From Gammaproteobacteria bacterium (lineage in GTDB: Bacteria > Pseudomonadota > Gammaproteobacteria > Burkholderiales > Burkholderiaceae_C): DNA of 64,000 nt. The notes beneath the pieces were generated by a model. That model saw only the letters and a list, made by a program, of their open reading frames with translations, searched no databases and was not told the origin of the DNA. The translations under genes and the position numbers were made by a program. Each line of letters opens with the position of its first letter. Position 1 is the first letter of the stretch. The stretch spans positions 1 through 64,000 of the forward strand of contig JAHJWB010000014.1 in NCBI GenBank assembly GCA_018828125.1, written 5' to 3'. Of this stretch, positions 24,485 to 33,260 are shown one piece after another.

Positions 24485-25795
24485 TCAGGTCACCGCGTGG
24501 GTTTGGTTGAACTCGGGCTTTTGCCAATCGCCACTTTCCAGCACCTGTCGCAGGTGCTCCACGGCGTTCCACACATCCTCAAAGCCGATGTACAGCGGTG
24601 TGAAGCCAAAACGCAGGATGTCCTTGTGCGGGCCGGTGCCGCCGTCACCCTTTCGGAAGTCGCCGATCACACCGCGTGCAATCAGCGCCTGCACGATGGC
24701 ATAGGCGCCGCTGCCCTGGCCGTTGACACCTGCACCTTCGTCCCGGGTCAGGCACACCTGCGAGCCGCGCTGGGCATGCTCACGCGGTGTGGCAAGACCC
24801 AGGCCATAGCCTGCGCAGCGCTCTTCCACGAGTTTGATGAAGAGGTCGGTGAGCGCCAGCGACTTGGTGCGCAGCGCGGCCATGCCGCCCAGCGATTGCG
24901 CCGCCGTGAATACATCCAGCCCGCACTGCAGTGCTGACAGGCTGATGATGGGCTGCGTGCCACACAGATAGCGCGTGATGCCCGGTGCGGGCTGATAGTC
25001 GGGTGTGAAGGCAAACGGTGCCGCGTGGCCCCACCAGCCCGACAGCGGCTGCCAGAAGCGGTCGGCATGGCGTGGATGCACCCACACAAAGGCCGGGGCG
25101 CCGGGGCCGCCGTTCAAATATTTGTAGCCGCAGCCAATCGAGAAATCTGCGCCTGCACCGTTCAGATCGACCGGCACCGCGCCCGCGCTGTGCGCCAGGT
25201 CCCACACGCACAAAATGCCATGGGCGTGCGCGGCGGAGGTGATGGCGGCCATGTCGTGCATGGCGCCGGTGCGGTAGTTCACGTGCGTGAGCATCAGCAC
25301 GGCCACGTCGCTGGTCAGGGCTGCGGCAATCTCCTCGGGCTCCACCAGCACCAGTTCCAGCCCACGCTCCTTGCACAGGCCTTCTGCAATGTAGAGGTCG
25401 GTGGGGAAGTTGCTGCGCTCGCTCACGATGCGTTTGCGCGCGGGGCTGTCTTCGCGCGCGATGTTGAGCGCTGCGCTCAGCACCTTGTAGAGGTTGATGG
25501 AGGTGCTGTCGGTGCACACCACTTCGTCTTTGCCCGCGCCGATCAGCGGGGCCAATTGGTTGCCTAGGCGCTGGGGCAGGTCGAACCAGCTTGCGGTGTT
25601 CCAGGATTTGATGAGATCGGTGCCCCATTCGCGTGCCACCACGTCGGCCACACGCGCAGCGGCTGCCTTGGGCAACACGCCCAGCGAATTGCCGTCGAGG
25701 TAGATCACGCCTGCAGGCAGGCTGAAGTGGTAGCGCAGCGGGGCGAGTGGGTCTTGCGCATCGAGGGCGTGGCAGTCTTGCAGGGTTGTCGTCAT
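24485..25795 (-). CDS. kynU: Kynureninase
   Basis: A 436-residue PLP enzyme that splits kynurenine into anthranilate and alanine. It shows [14 protein letters not shown] near the N-terminus, the aspartate of [15 protein letters not shown] and the PLP lysine in [16 protein letters not shown]. The C-terminal [17 protein letters not shown] is typical. It stands between kynB and kynA. A palindromic repeat (family A copy 4) and a family B repeat lie in the 204-base gap upstream, so kynU might have reduced or separate transcription relative to kynB. Confidence 0.96.
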   Translation of the reverse strand: MTTTLQDCHALDAQDPLAPLRYHFSLPAGVIYLDGNSLGVLPKAAAARVADVVAREWGTDLIKSWNTASWFDLPQRLGNQLAPLIGAGKDEVVCTDSTSINLYKVLSAALNIAREDSPARKRIVSERSNFPTDLYIAEGLCKERGLELVLVEPEEIAAALTSDVAVLMLTHVNYRTGAMHDMAAITSAAHAHGILCVWDLAHSAGAVPVDLNGAGADFSIGCGYKYLNGGPGAPAFVWVHPRHADRFWQPLSGWWGHAAPFAFTPDYQPAPGITRYLCGTQPIISLSALQCGLDVFTAAQSLGGMAALRTKSLALTDLFIKLVEERCAGYGLGLATPREHAQRGSQVCLTRDEGAGVNGQGSGAYAIVQALIARGVIGDFRKGDGGTGPHKDILRFGFTPLYIGFEDVWNAVEHLRQVLESGDWQKPEFNQTHAVT

Positions 25796-25823
25796 GGCGG
25801 TTCAGGTCAGTTACTTCTGTTTT

Positions 25824-25861
25824 GATAGCTGCTAGCGCTTATGGGATAAGCGCTAGAGGCC
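25824..25861 (+). repeat. Palindromic intergenic repeat, family A copy 4
   Basis: GATAGCTGCTAGCGCTTAT-GGG-ATAAGCGCTAGAGGCC, a near-consensus copy. Unlike most copies it lies between two genes read in the same direction, kynB and kynU (both -), about 30 bases upstream of the kynU start. Confidence 0.88.
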
Positions 25862-25955
25862 AAAAAGGCTTGAAATTTCTATCAGGGCGATGCCGTGCAA
25901 TACGGCATGCGGCCGGTACCAGTGCCACCGTGGAACCGGCTTTGCCGGGCCAGGG

Positions 25956-25999
25956 GTGGCGTCCCCCAGGGGGGATGACGCGAAGCGCCACAGGGGGGG
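25956..25999 (-). repeat. Family B repeat abutting the kynB stop
   Basis: GTGGCG ... GCGCCAC arms with CCCCC and GGGGG blocks. On the minus strand the element starts with TGACCCCC, so its first triplet is the kynB stop codon. It can form a stable hairpin and may end transcription after kynB. Confidence 0.7.
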
Positions 26000-26653
26000 T
26001 CATGCCAGCGCGCGAAGCACGGCGCGGACCGGCGATGCATCGGCGGTGGTCAGTTTCAGCGGCAGGGCGATCAGCTCGTAGTCGCCCTCGGGCACGTGGT
26101 CGAGCACCAGGTTCTCCAGCACGCGCAGGCCGCGGCGGCGGATGACCTGGTGGCTGTCCAGCGTTTTGCTGTCAGCCGGGTCGATGCTGGCGGTGTCGAT
26201 GCCCACCAGCAGCACGCCCCGGTCGGCCAGGCGCTCGATGGTGTCGGGGGCGTAGGCGGCGAGCTGGCCGTCCCACTGCTCGGGGGCTTGGGCGTAGGTG
26301 CGGACCAGCACGCGCGTTGGCAGGGTGTCATCGACTGCGTGGGCAATGTCGTCCCAGGTGATCAGGGGGCCGCAGCCGATGGCGTTGATCACACGGCAGG
26401 GCCCAAGGAAGGCGTCGAGCGACACATCACCGATGGCGGCGCCGCTTGCGTCGTAGTGCAGCGGCGCGTCGGCGTGGGCGCCAACATGGGGCGACAGGGT
26501 GATCGCGCTCACGTTGACCGGGCAACCCAGGCCGATGGTGGCGCACCACTGCTGGCTGTAGGCCGTGTCACCCGGAAACACGGGACTGCCCGCATGCACA
26601 GGCGGCGAGATATCCCAAAGTTGGCGGGCGTTGGAAGAATGTCTTGCTGGCAT
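26000..26653 (-). CDS. kynB: Kynurenine formamidase
   Basis: A 217-residue cyclase-family metal hydrolase that turns N-formylkynurenine into kynurenine. The metal-binding signature HVGAHADAPLHYD (HxGxHxDxPxH) is intact, and the N-terminal WDISPPVHAGSPVFPGDT is typical of bacterial KynB. The gene is the first of the pathway cluster. Its TGA stop coincides with the first triplet of a family B repeat, which may have replaced the original 3' end. An imperfect inverted repeat lies upstream of the start and may bind a regulator. No Lrp-type kynR gene is adjacent. Confidence 0.95.
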   Translation of the reverse strand: MPARHSSNARQLWDISPPVHAGSPVFPGDTAYSQQWCATIGLGCPVNVSAITLSPHVGAHADAPLHYDASGAAIGDVSLDAFLGPCRVINAIGCGPLITWDDIAHAVDDTLPTRVLVRTYAQAPEQWDGQLAAYAPDTIERLADRGVLLVGIDTASIDPADSKTLDSHQVIRRRGLRVLENLVLDHVPEGDYELIALPLKLTTADASPVRAVLRALA

Positions 26654-26674
26654 GGGACAAAGTTTGCATGTCCC

Positions 26675-26701
26675 GGAAAAACCGTGGTGTCGGTTATTTC
26701 C
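26675..26701 (-). promoter_or_regulatory. Imperfect inverted repeat upstream of kynB
   Basis: GGAAAAACC (26675-26683) and GGTTATTTCC (26692-26701) face each other with one unpaired base. Placement 22-48 bases before the kynB start fits an operator or activator site. No bound factor is known from the window. Confidence 0.35.
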
Positions 26702-26756
26702 AACAGCTTCGCGGTTTTTTGTTGAGGCCTAAACGATCAGCCTGTTCCCGGCCAAG

Positions 26757-27089
26757 TCAGAAGATCAGGCCCTCTGCCAGCTGCGGCAGCCCGTGCCGCA
26801 TGCGTGCACGGTGGCATGCATCGTCGCCCGCTTCGAACTCGCGGCAGGGCGAGGGGCGCCATTCGTAGATGCCGCAGGCCGCTTTCTCGCCGATCTTGCC
26901 TGTCAGCGCCGCACAGCGCGCAGGCACATGGTCGGTGCCGCGCATGCGGCAGGTGGTGCTGGTCACTGTCACGGCCAGGCCTCCTGGCACGGTGCCGCCC
27001 ATCTCCTGCATTTCTTCGACCGCAAAGTCCACGCGAAAGCTGGCGCAGCATGCGCCACAGGTCAGGCAGGGGTGGATGGAGTCGGGCAT
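26757..27089 (-). CDS. YkgJ family cysteine cluster protein
   Basis: A 110-residue protein with the CxxCGxCC pattern at the N-terminus (HPCLTCGACCASF) and further Cys at TCRMRG, RCAALTG, ACGIYEWRPSPC and DACHRAR. The family probably binds zinc or an Fe-S cluster; no reaction is established. The length is typical. It lies 35 bases after the histidine kinase gene on the same strand and could be carried on the same transcript, but nothing links it functionally to signalling. Confidence 0.88.
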   Translation of the reverse strand: MPDSIHPCLTCGACCASFRVDFAVEEMQEMGGTVPGGLAVTVTSTTCRMRGTDHVPARCAALTGKIGEKAACGIYEWRPSPCREFEAGDDACHRARMRHGLPQLAEGLIF

Positions 27090-27124
27090 GGCGCGAAGTG
27101 GTTGATGGGTTCGCCTGAACGGAC

Positions 27125-28555
27125 TCAGGCGTTGCGGGGCAGGGGAATGCTAACGAAAAATCCCACGCCCTTGCCGTTCAAACCATCCCCCACTTGCACC
27201 TGCCCGCCCATGCGCCGCACCGCCTGCTGCACGATGGCCAGGCCCAAGCCCGACCCATTGGCCGCATGCCCGACGCCCCGGTAAAAGCGCTCGAACACCC
27301 GGCTGCGCTCGGTGACCGGAATGCCCGGCCCATCGTCCTGCACCACCAGGTGGAGCAGGGTGCCATCGTGCCGCAGGCCCACCGCCACGTTGCCGCCAGC
27401 GGTGGTGTAGCGCACGGCGTTGTCGATGAGGTTGTGCACGATGGATTCGAGCGCGGGCAGGTCCAGCCGAGCGGGCAGGGTGTCGGGCGCTTCCAGCGAC
27501 AGCTCGATCTGCTGGGACATAGCCTGGGGCGCGGCCTGCGCCAATGCGGCACGCAGCCACTGGGCCACGTCCAGGTCGCGCGGGGCGGGGCGCTGGGCTT
27601 CATCCAGCGCGGCCAGGTCCAGCAGCTGCTGCGCCAGGTGCGAGGTGCGGGCAATGGCCTGTTCGAGGTGCGCCTGCGCCTGCGTGCGTTCTTCCTCGCT
27701 TTGCGAGCGGGCCATGACGTGGGCTTGCGCGGTGATCACGGCCAAGGGCGTTCGGATCTCATGCGCGGCGTCCTGCACAAACGCGCGCTCGCGCTCGACC
27801 TTTTGGCGCATGCGGGCCAGCAGAGTGTCCAGCGATTGTTCCAGGGGGCTGAGTTCGCGGTGGCGGGCGTTGAAGCCGACGGGCTGCAGGTCGTCGGTGT
27901 TGCGCTGGGCGATGCGACGGGCCAGTTGCTGCAGCGGGCGCAGGCCGTTGCGCACCGACAGCCACACGGGCAGCAGCACGAAGGGAGCGGCCAGCAGCAG
28001 GTAGGGAACCAAGTAGCGGCCGTTGTAGCGAAGGTAATCCGCGTCGGGCCGTTTCATCTCGACGATGCGCAGGGTCCAGCGTGGTGTCTGCCCTGCGTAG
28101 ACGCGGTATCGCTGACCATGCACGACGGGCTCTGAGATGGTCGAGCTCGTCTGTGGTGGCGAAAGGGGAATACCCAGCTCCTGTAGAGCTGTGGGGACAT
28201 AGACCACTTGTCCGGACGTGCTATCGCGCAGCTCATGCATGGCCACGCCCGGTAGCAGGCCGATCTGCCTGCGGCGGATGTTGGTCCAGTGGTTGGTGGC
28301 CGACACCACCGCGGCAGCCTGAGCCGGGTCGGCGATCAGGTCGAGCGAATCCAGGAGCGCGTCGCCGTACTTCAGCAGCCCCGGGTCGTTGGTGATGGCG
28401 TGCTTATAGTTGACGAAGTTGTAGCCCAGCAGCACCGCCCACACCAGCACAAACGCCACGGTGACCGACAACACGCTGCGGCGCACCAGGGTGGGTTCGG
28501 CAAGCCGGGTCCAAAGTCTGCGCAACACGGGCGAAGGAGTCATGGCGCGGGTCAT
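27125..28555 (-). CDS. Two-component sensor histidine kinase
   Basis: A 476-residue membrane kinase. Residues about 27-48 form the first membrane segment, a periplasmic sensor region follows (about 50-180), and a second segment (VPYLLLAAPFVLLPVWLSV) leads into a HAMP-like linker. The H box is ERAFVQDAAHEIRTPLAVI with the phospho-accepting His, the N box is HNLIDNAVRYT, and the G boxes are DDGPGIP and GSGLGLAIV. It resembles the QseC/TctE group. The start overlaps the stop of the response regulator gene by ATGA. The stimulus cannot be told from sequence. Confidence 0.92.
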   Translation of the reverse strand: MTRAMTPSPVLRRLWTRLAEPTLVRRSVLSVTVAFVLVWAVLLGYNFVNYKHAITNDPGLLKYGDALLDSLDLIADPAQAAAVVSATNHWTNIRRRQIGLLPGVAMHELRDSTSGQVVYVPTALQELGIPLSPPQTSSTISEPVVHGQRYRVYAGQTPRWTLRIVEMKRPDADYLRYNGRYLVPYLLLAAPFVLLPVWLSVRNGLRPLQQLARRIAQRNTDDLQPVGFNARHRELSPLEQSLDTLLARMRQKVERERAFVQDAAHEIRTPLAVITAQAHVMARSQSEEERTQAQAHLEQAIARTSHLAQQLLDLAALDEAQRPAPRDLDVAQWLRAALAQAAPQAMSQQIELSLEAPDTLPARLDLPALESIVHNLIDNAVRYTTAGGNVAVGLRHDGTLLHLVVQDDGPGIPVTERSRVFERFYRGVGHAANGSGLGLAIVQQAVRRMGGQVQVGDGLNGKGVGFFVSIPLPRNA

Positions 28556-29217
28556 GACTGCAGCAGATAGCCCACGCCCCGCACCGTACGAATCAACTCC
28601 GCCCCGATCTTGCGGCGCAGGTTGGACACATGCACTTCAATCGCACCAAAGTCCACCGGCTCGCCCAGCGGGTCCAGCCGCTGCGACAGCACGCTTTTGG
28701 ACACCACCACGCCCGGCTCGCGCGCCAGCTCCAGCAGCAATTGGAACTCGCGTGGCGAAAGGTCCAGCGCCGCGCCGTCGCGCTGCACGGCATGGCGGCG
28801 GGGCTCTATCACCAAGCCGCCCAGCACCCAGCGCTCGCTGGCTTGGCGCGCGCTGCGGCGCAGCACGGCGCGGATGCGCGACATCAGCTCGGCCGTGGCA
28901 AAGGGCTTGATCACAAAGTCGTCTGCGCCACCATCCAGCCCGGCCAATCGGTCCTCCACCGCAGAGCGCGCCGTGATCACGATGATGGGCACCTGCCCGC
29001 CCTGGCCTGTCTGGTTGCGCCAGCGCGCGAGCAGATCGAACCCGCTGCCGTCGGGCAGCGTCAGGTCCAGCAGCACGCAGTCGACCGTGGTGGCGTCCAC
29101 CGTGGCGGGGGCGTCCACGGCGCGGCGCAGCCACTCGCTGGTCAGGCCCTCCACCTTCAGGGCCGACTGCAACGCGCGGCCCAGGTCCAGGTCGTCTTCG
29201 ATGAGCAGGATATGCAT
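28552..29217 (-). CDS. OmpR family response regulator
   Basis: A 221-residue regulator. The receiver domain has the acidic pair in MHILLIEDDLDLG, the phosphorylated Asp in CVLLDLTLPDGSG and the Lys in FVIKPF. The C-terminal winged helix contains LSPREFQLLLELA and ends with HVSNLRRKIGAELIRTVRGVGYLL. ATG 29217 starts directly with the receiver; longer frames add unrelated residues. The kinase gene overlaps its 3' end, so the two form a standard pair. It is divergent from the GNAT gene; the single GTTAAG in the 170-base gap is not enough to define an operator. Confidence 0.94.
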   Translation of the reverse strand: MHILLIEDDLDLGRALQSALKVEGLTSEWLRRAVDAPATVDATTVDCVLLDLTLPDGSGFDLLARWRNQTGQGGQVPIIVITARSAVEDRLAGLDGGADDFVIKPFATAELMSRIRAVLRRSARQASERWVLGGLVIEPRRHAVQRDGAALDLSPREFQLLLELAREPGVVVSKSVLSQRLDPLGEPVDFGAIEVHVSNLRRKIGAELIRTVRGVGYLLQS

Positions 29218-29387
29218 GGGGTGCGATTGTGGCGGGTGCAGTGGCTGCCGGGAGTTGCCAGCCACCGTGCCTTTGGCTGGCGTTAAGGGTGCGCTTTGCA
29301 CAATGGCATCGCACGCAGTGCGGTGTGGCTCGCTCGCCGACCGTGGATAAAGAAGAATGAATGGATCGAAAAGAGGAGGGCGCCCTT

Positions 29388-30392
29388 GTGGGTGATGACC
29401 AATCGATGATGTCGAATTTATCGGCCCCTTCAGGGCTGGTGCTGCGGCCGTTTCGCGGCGCATCGGACTTCCCGGCCATGGCCGAGGTGGCCAACGCCAG
29501 CTTTGATGCCGACGGGGTGCTTGCGCGACGCACACCCGAAGACCTAGCGCGTGACTACGCCGCGTTCACCAACTGTGATCCGTATCAGGACGCGATCATG
29601 GTCGAGCTGGACGGCGAGCTGGTCGCCTACGGCCGGTGCTGGCGGTTTACGCAGGCCGACGGATTGACGCTGCACGCACAAATCGGTTTTGTGCCCGGGC
29701 GCTGGCGCGGGCGCGGTATTGGTCGTGCGCTGCAGGGCTGGATCGAGCAGCGGAACCGCGCCCTGGCAGCCCAGCAGCCGGGCGGCCCGCACGTGCACCA
29801 TGCCTTTGTGCAGCAAGGCGAGGAAGCGCGCGCTAGGCTGCTTGAGGCCAGCGGCTATGCGCCCATGCGGTACTTCTTTGAAATGCTGAACACGGAACTG
29901 CATGCCGCGCCGGACTTTCCCATGCCAAAAGGGCTGGAGCTGCGACCCGTCTTGCCCGAGCACTACCGCGCCATCTGGGATGCGCACCACACCGCGTTTG
30001 AAGACCATTGGGGCATGGGGCCACCTTTGCTTCGTGACTACGACATCTGGCTGGAGAGCCGAATTTTTCAGCCCGCGCATTGGCAGGTGGCATGGGACGG
30101 CGGTGAAGTCGCAGGCCAGGTCCGCACGTATATCAACAAGGACGAGAACCGCCATTTGTCCAGGCGACGTGGCTACACCGAGTTCATCAGCGTCGGCCGC
30201 CAATGGCGCAGGCGCGGTTTGGCAAGGGCCTTGATCGCCCGCAGCCTGCGCCTGTTGGCCGACGAAGGGATGGCCGAGTCTGCGCTGGCAGTGGACGGAG
30301 AAAACCTGACAGGCGCCAATCGCGTGTATGAGGACTGCGGCTTTCAGGTGGTCAAGCGCAACACGATTTATCGCAAGTCATTGGTGGGTTGA
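29388..30392 (+). CDS. GNAT family N-acetyltransferase with two acetyltransferase domains
   Basis: A protein of about 334 residues with two GNAT folds in tandem. In the first, the acetyl-CoA loop reads VPGRWRGRGIGRAL; in the second, VGRQWRRRGLARALI. The second ends with the usual NRVYEDCGFQVV. Substrate unknown. The start GTG 29388 has GAGGAGGG seven bases upstream and is preferred; ATG 29361 is in frame and adds nine residues but has a weaker site. The gene precedes the TonB receptor gene by 134 bases on the same strand. Confidence 0.85.
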   Translation: MGDDQSMMSNLSAPSGLVLRPFRGASDFPAMAEVANASFDADGVLARRTPEDLARDYAAFTNCDPYQDAIMVELDGELVAYGRCWRFTQADGLTLHAQIGFVPGRWRGRGIGRALQGWIEQRNRALAAQQPGGPHVHHAFVQQGEEARARLLEASGYAPMRYFFEMLNTELHAAPDFPMPKGLELRPVLPEHYRAIWDAHHTAFEDHWGMGPPLLRDYDIWLESRIFQPAHWQVAWDGGEVAGQVRTYINKDENRHLSRRRGYTEFISVGRQWRRRGLARALIARSLRLLADEGMAESALAVDGENLTGANRVYEDCGFQVVKRNTIYRKSLVG

Positions 30393-30526
30393 GCGCGCCT
30401 TGAGGTGGGGCCTTCCATGGCTGTCGCCTGGATGCTGCAGATTGGCCGTCACTGGTGGCGAAAGGCAGGCGTCTTTGGCTGCGCTTAAGGCTTGCCCTCG
30501 GACAATCTGGCGCAGAGAGGGAGTCC

Positions 30527-32725
30527 ATGAAACCAGCACAACACCATCGCCATCGCATCGCCATCTGGGCCGCCTGCGTGGCATCCGCAGCAAGCAGTGC
30601 GGCCTGGGCACAAGGCATGCCGGACGGAACGGGCGGCGCCACGCCACAGCTGGATGGCGTCACCGTCACCGCGCGCAGGTCTTTGGAGCAGCGGTTCTTT
30701 GCGGCAGGGTCTCTGGTGGTGGTGGACCGCAGCGAGATCGAGCAGATGGGCGCGTTTTCGGTGGCCGACGTGCTGCGCCAGTTGCCGGGGGTACAGGTCA
30801 CGCCGTCTGCCGATGGCAGCGTGGAGATCCGCATGCGCGGCATGGAGCGCGGCGCCACGCAGTTGCTGATTGACGGCCAGCGCGTGGGGGGCAAGCGCAC
30901 CCAATTGCCCATCGACCAATTGCCGCCCGAACTGATCGAGCGCATCGAGGTGGTGCGCGCGCCCAGCGCAGAGTTCTCGGGCGCCACGGGCGGCACGCTC
31001 AACATCGTGTTGCGGCAAGCCACCGTGAAGCGTGAAACGACGCTGCGCCTGACCGACAACCATGTGTGGGGCCGCAATGCGGGGCAGGCGTTCTTCTCGC
31101 GCACCGGCCCGCTGGGTGCCACTGCGATGCGCACCGAGGAGCCAGGTGACGCCGAGCCCAGCAACCCCTGGTCGTACTTCGTCGCAGCGTCTGCGACGGG
31201 GCTGCTGCTGGGGTCGGACACGCACCGCAGCACGCAGCGTGCCGGGACCGAAGTGGCGCAGTCCGACTCCCGCGCCCGCTACAAGCGCACGGACTACGCG
31301 CTGGTGCCGCGCATCAGTGGCAAGCTGGGCGCCGCAGACCAGGTGACATTTCGGGCAACGCTCAGCAGGGCGGACTTTGGCGGCACAGCCGACAGCGTGG
31401 GCAGCGGCGACGGAACGTATGCGCTGAGCTCGCAGGAGTCGCACCAGTACGACCGCCGCTATCTGCAAGCCGCCGCCGACTGGACACACCGCTTTGCTGC
31501 CAGCAAGCTCGAAACCACCTTCAACGCCAGCCGCGCCAGCGACACCGTGGACCGCAGGGGCGACCTGCTGCGCACCATCGGTGCGGGCGGCGCCACGGTC
31601 ACCGACAGCTACAGCTTTGTGGATGATCGGCGCGAGGATGTGTGGAGCCTGAGCAGCAAGCTCACCGGCACGGCCGATGCGCTGCTGTGGAGCGCCGGGG
31701 CGCAACTGGAGGATCGCAAGCTCTTCGTCAGCACGGATGCAAATGGCGCCCTGCCGGTGAGCTCGGCGTTGGACGCTGGCATCCGCCGGTGGGTGCTCTG
31801 GGGGCAAAACGAATGGGAGCTGCCTGCCAGCACCACGCTCACGCTGGGGCTGCGCGGCGAGCGTGTTGAATTGAACGGTGGAAGCTCCGCAGTGGCGGGC
31901 AGCAAGCAATGGAACATCCTGCAACCCTCGCTGCACACGCGCACGCCGTTGTCCGACGACTTGCAGTGGCGTGTGAATCTGGCCCGCGTCACGCAGTTGC
32001 CGCGCGTGTGGGACCTGGTGGACCGAGTCATCCCCAGCCAAGGCAGCAACAGCCTGAGCAACCCCGATACCATCGGCAACCCCAACCTGCGCCCGCAAGT
32101 TGCGTGGACGCTGGACACCGGTTTTGAGCGGCGCCTTGCCAACGGGCATGCTGGCCTGAACCTGTTTGTGCGGCAGATGAGCGACGTGCTGGCGCCCACG
32201 CTGCAATTGAACGGATCGCGGTGGGTGGAGCAGCGTGCGAACGTGGGCGACGCGATGGTGTGGGGCCTGGAGGCCGATGCCCGCACAGGGCTTGCATGGC
32301 TGGGCCTGGGGCGCGACTGGACGCTGTCGGCCAACGCCAGCCTGCTGCAGTCGCGCATGACCAGCGGGCTCAACGAAGGGCGTCGCATTCCCGGGCAGGC
32401 CCGCTACGTGGCCACACTGACCGCTGCCAAGCCCATGCCACGTGGCGGCGGTTGGTACGGCGGCACCACGTTGACCGTGACGGGGCGCGCCGACCAGGAC
32501 ATCAACACTGCTCTAACCGGCCAGAACCGCGCGAGCGCCATGCTGGACTTTTACGTGGGCCAGCTGGTGCGCGGACTGGGGTATTGGCGGCTGGGGGTAT
32601 ACAACGTGGGCGACGCGCATTTCCGCCGTGACCGTATCGATGCATCGGGCACACTGCCGCTGGTCAGTCGCAGCAGCATGCAGTGGACGCCACGCGCATA
32701 CCTCACGGTGGGAACGCAGTTTTGA
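30527..32725 (+). CDS. TonB-dependent outer membrane receptor
   Basis: A 732-residue TonB-dependent receptor. A signal peptide ends near AWAQG. A TonB-box-like segment DGVTVTARR is followed by the plug domain (about 55-165), with VLRQLPGVQV, IRMRGMERGATQLLIDG and IERIEVVRAP. The beta-barrel follows and ends LTVGTQF with the C-terminal Phe needed for outer membrane insertion. Such receptors import iron chelates, heme, cobalamin or other large ligands; this one has no adjacent ABC transporter to name the ligand. ATG 30527 is preceded by GGGAG. The next genes encode a small CusF-like protein and a hydrolase on the same strand. Confidence 0.92.
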   Translation: MKPAQHHRHRIAIWAACVASAASSAAWAQGMPDGTGGATPQLDGVTVTARRSLEQRFFAAGSLVVVDRSEIEQMGAFSVADVLRQLPGVQVTPSADGSVEIRMRGMERGATQLLIDGQRVGGKRTQLPIDQLPPELIERIEVVRAPSAEFSGATGGTLNIVLRQATVKRETTLRLTDNHVWGRNAGQAFFSRTGPLGATAMRTEEPGDAEPSNPWSYFVAASATGLLLGSDTHRSTQRAGTEVAQSDSRARYKRTDYALVPRISGKLGAADQVTFRATLSRADFGGTADSVGSGDGTYALSSQESHQYDRRYLQAAADWTHRFAASKLETTFNASRASDTVDRRGDLLRTIGAGGATVTDSYSFVDDRREDVWSLSSKLTGTADALLWSAGAQLEDRKLFVSTDANGALPVSSALDAGIRRWVLWGQNEWELPASTTLTLGLRGERVELNGGSSAVAGSKQWNILQPSLHTRTPLSDDLQWRVNLARVTQLPRVWDLVDRVIPSQGSNSLSNPDTIGNPNLRPQVAWTLDTGFERRLANGHAGLNLFVRQMSDVLAPTLQLNGSRWVEQRANVGDAMVWGLEADARTGLAWLGLGRDWTLSANASLLQSRMTSGLNEGRRIPGQARYVATLTAAKPMPRGGGWYGGTTLTVTGRADQDINTALTGQNRASAMLDFYVGQLVRGLGYWRLGVYNVGDAHFRRDRIDASGTLPLVSRSSMQWTPRAYLTVGTQF

Positions 32726-32805
32726 TGCTTGTGCGGGGTGGCGCCGAGGCGTCTGTCTCTGTGTTTGCGCTCGGTCAAACCGCTGAGTCAGCGAGAAAGG
32801 TCGGT

Positions 32806-33207
32806 ATGAAAGCAGGAATCGGAGTTTCAGGCGCTTTTAGCCACGTCGCAAAGCTGGTTGCGACAGCGTCACTGTGCGGCGCCTTGGCAGCGAATGCCAT
32901 TGCCGCACCGCCTGCCCCGGCGGCGGGCGGCACCGGCGCCGCGACCGTGGAGCCGGTCTATACGCGGGCGCGGCTGGTATCCGTAGACAAGGAATCGAAC
33001 GACCGCATTCTGGTGCGTTTGAAGTTGCTACCGCGTTCCAAGATTCCGTTTTCCACGCTGACGTTTGTGGTGCGCGACAAGGCACTTCTGGCCGACATTC
33101 CGGAAGGTGCCTGGGTCAAGTTTCAGGCCCGGTCTGAGGATAGTGTGAATGTGTTGACCTCCATCCATGTCGTGGAAGAATGCCGACGGTTTCAGCCCTG
33201 CGATTGA
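32806..33207 (+). CDS. Exported CusF-like small protein lacking metal ligands
   Basis: A 133-residue exported protein. The signal peptide runs to about AIAAP, then a Pro/Ala/Gly linker. The mature part ARLVSVDKESNDRILVRL, then LLPRSKIPFSTLTFVVRDK and IPEGAWVKFQ resembles the small beta-barrel of CusF-type copper-binding proteins. The CusF ligands (His, Trp and two Met in the equivalent of HxxxxxxWxxMxM) are absent; the loop reads PRSKIPFSTLTF. Metal binding is therefore unlikely. Two Cys near the end (EECRRFQPC) could form a disulfide. ATG 32806 fits the signal peptide. It lies 80 bases after the TonB receptor and 53 bases before a hydrolase gene. Confidence 0.6.
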   Translation: MKAGIGVSGAFSHVAKLVATASLCGALAANAIAAPPAPAAGGTGAATVEPVYTRARLVSVDKESNDRILVRLKLLPRSKIPFSTLTFVVRDKALLADIPEGAWVKFQARSEDSVNVLTSIHVVEECRRFQPCD

Positions 33208-33260
33208 CGATAGGCCTGCCAACGGTGCTGGTTACTGCTCCAGTTTTACAAGGGTTGTCC

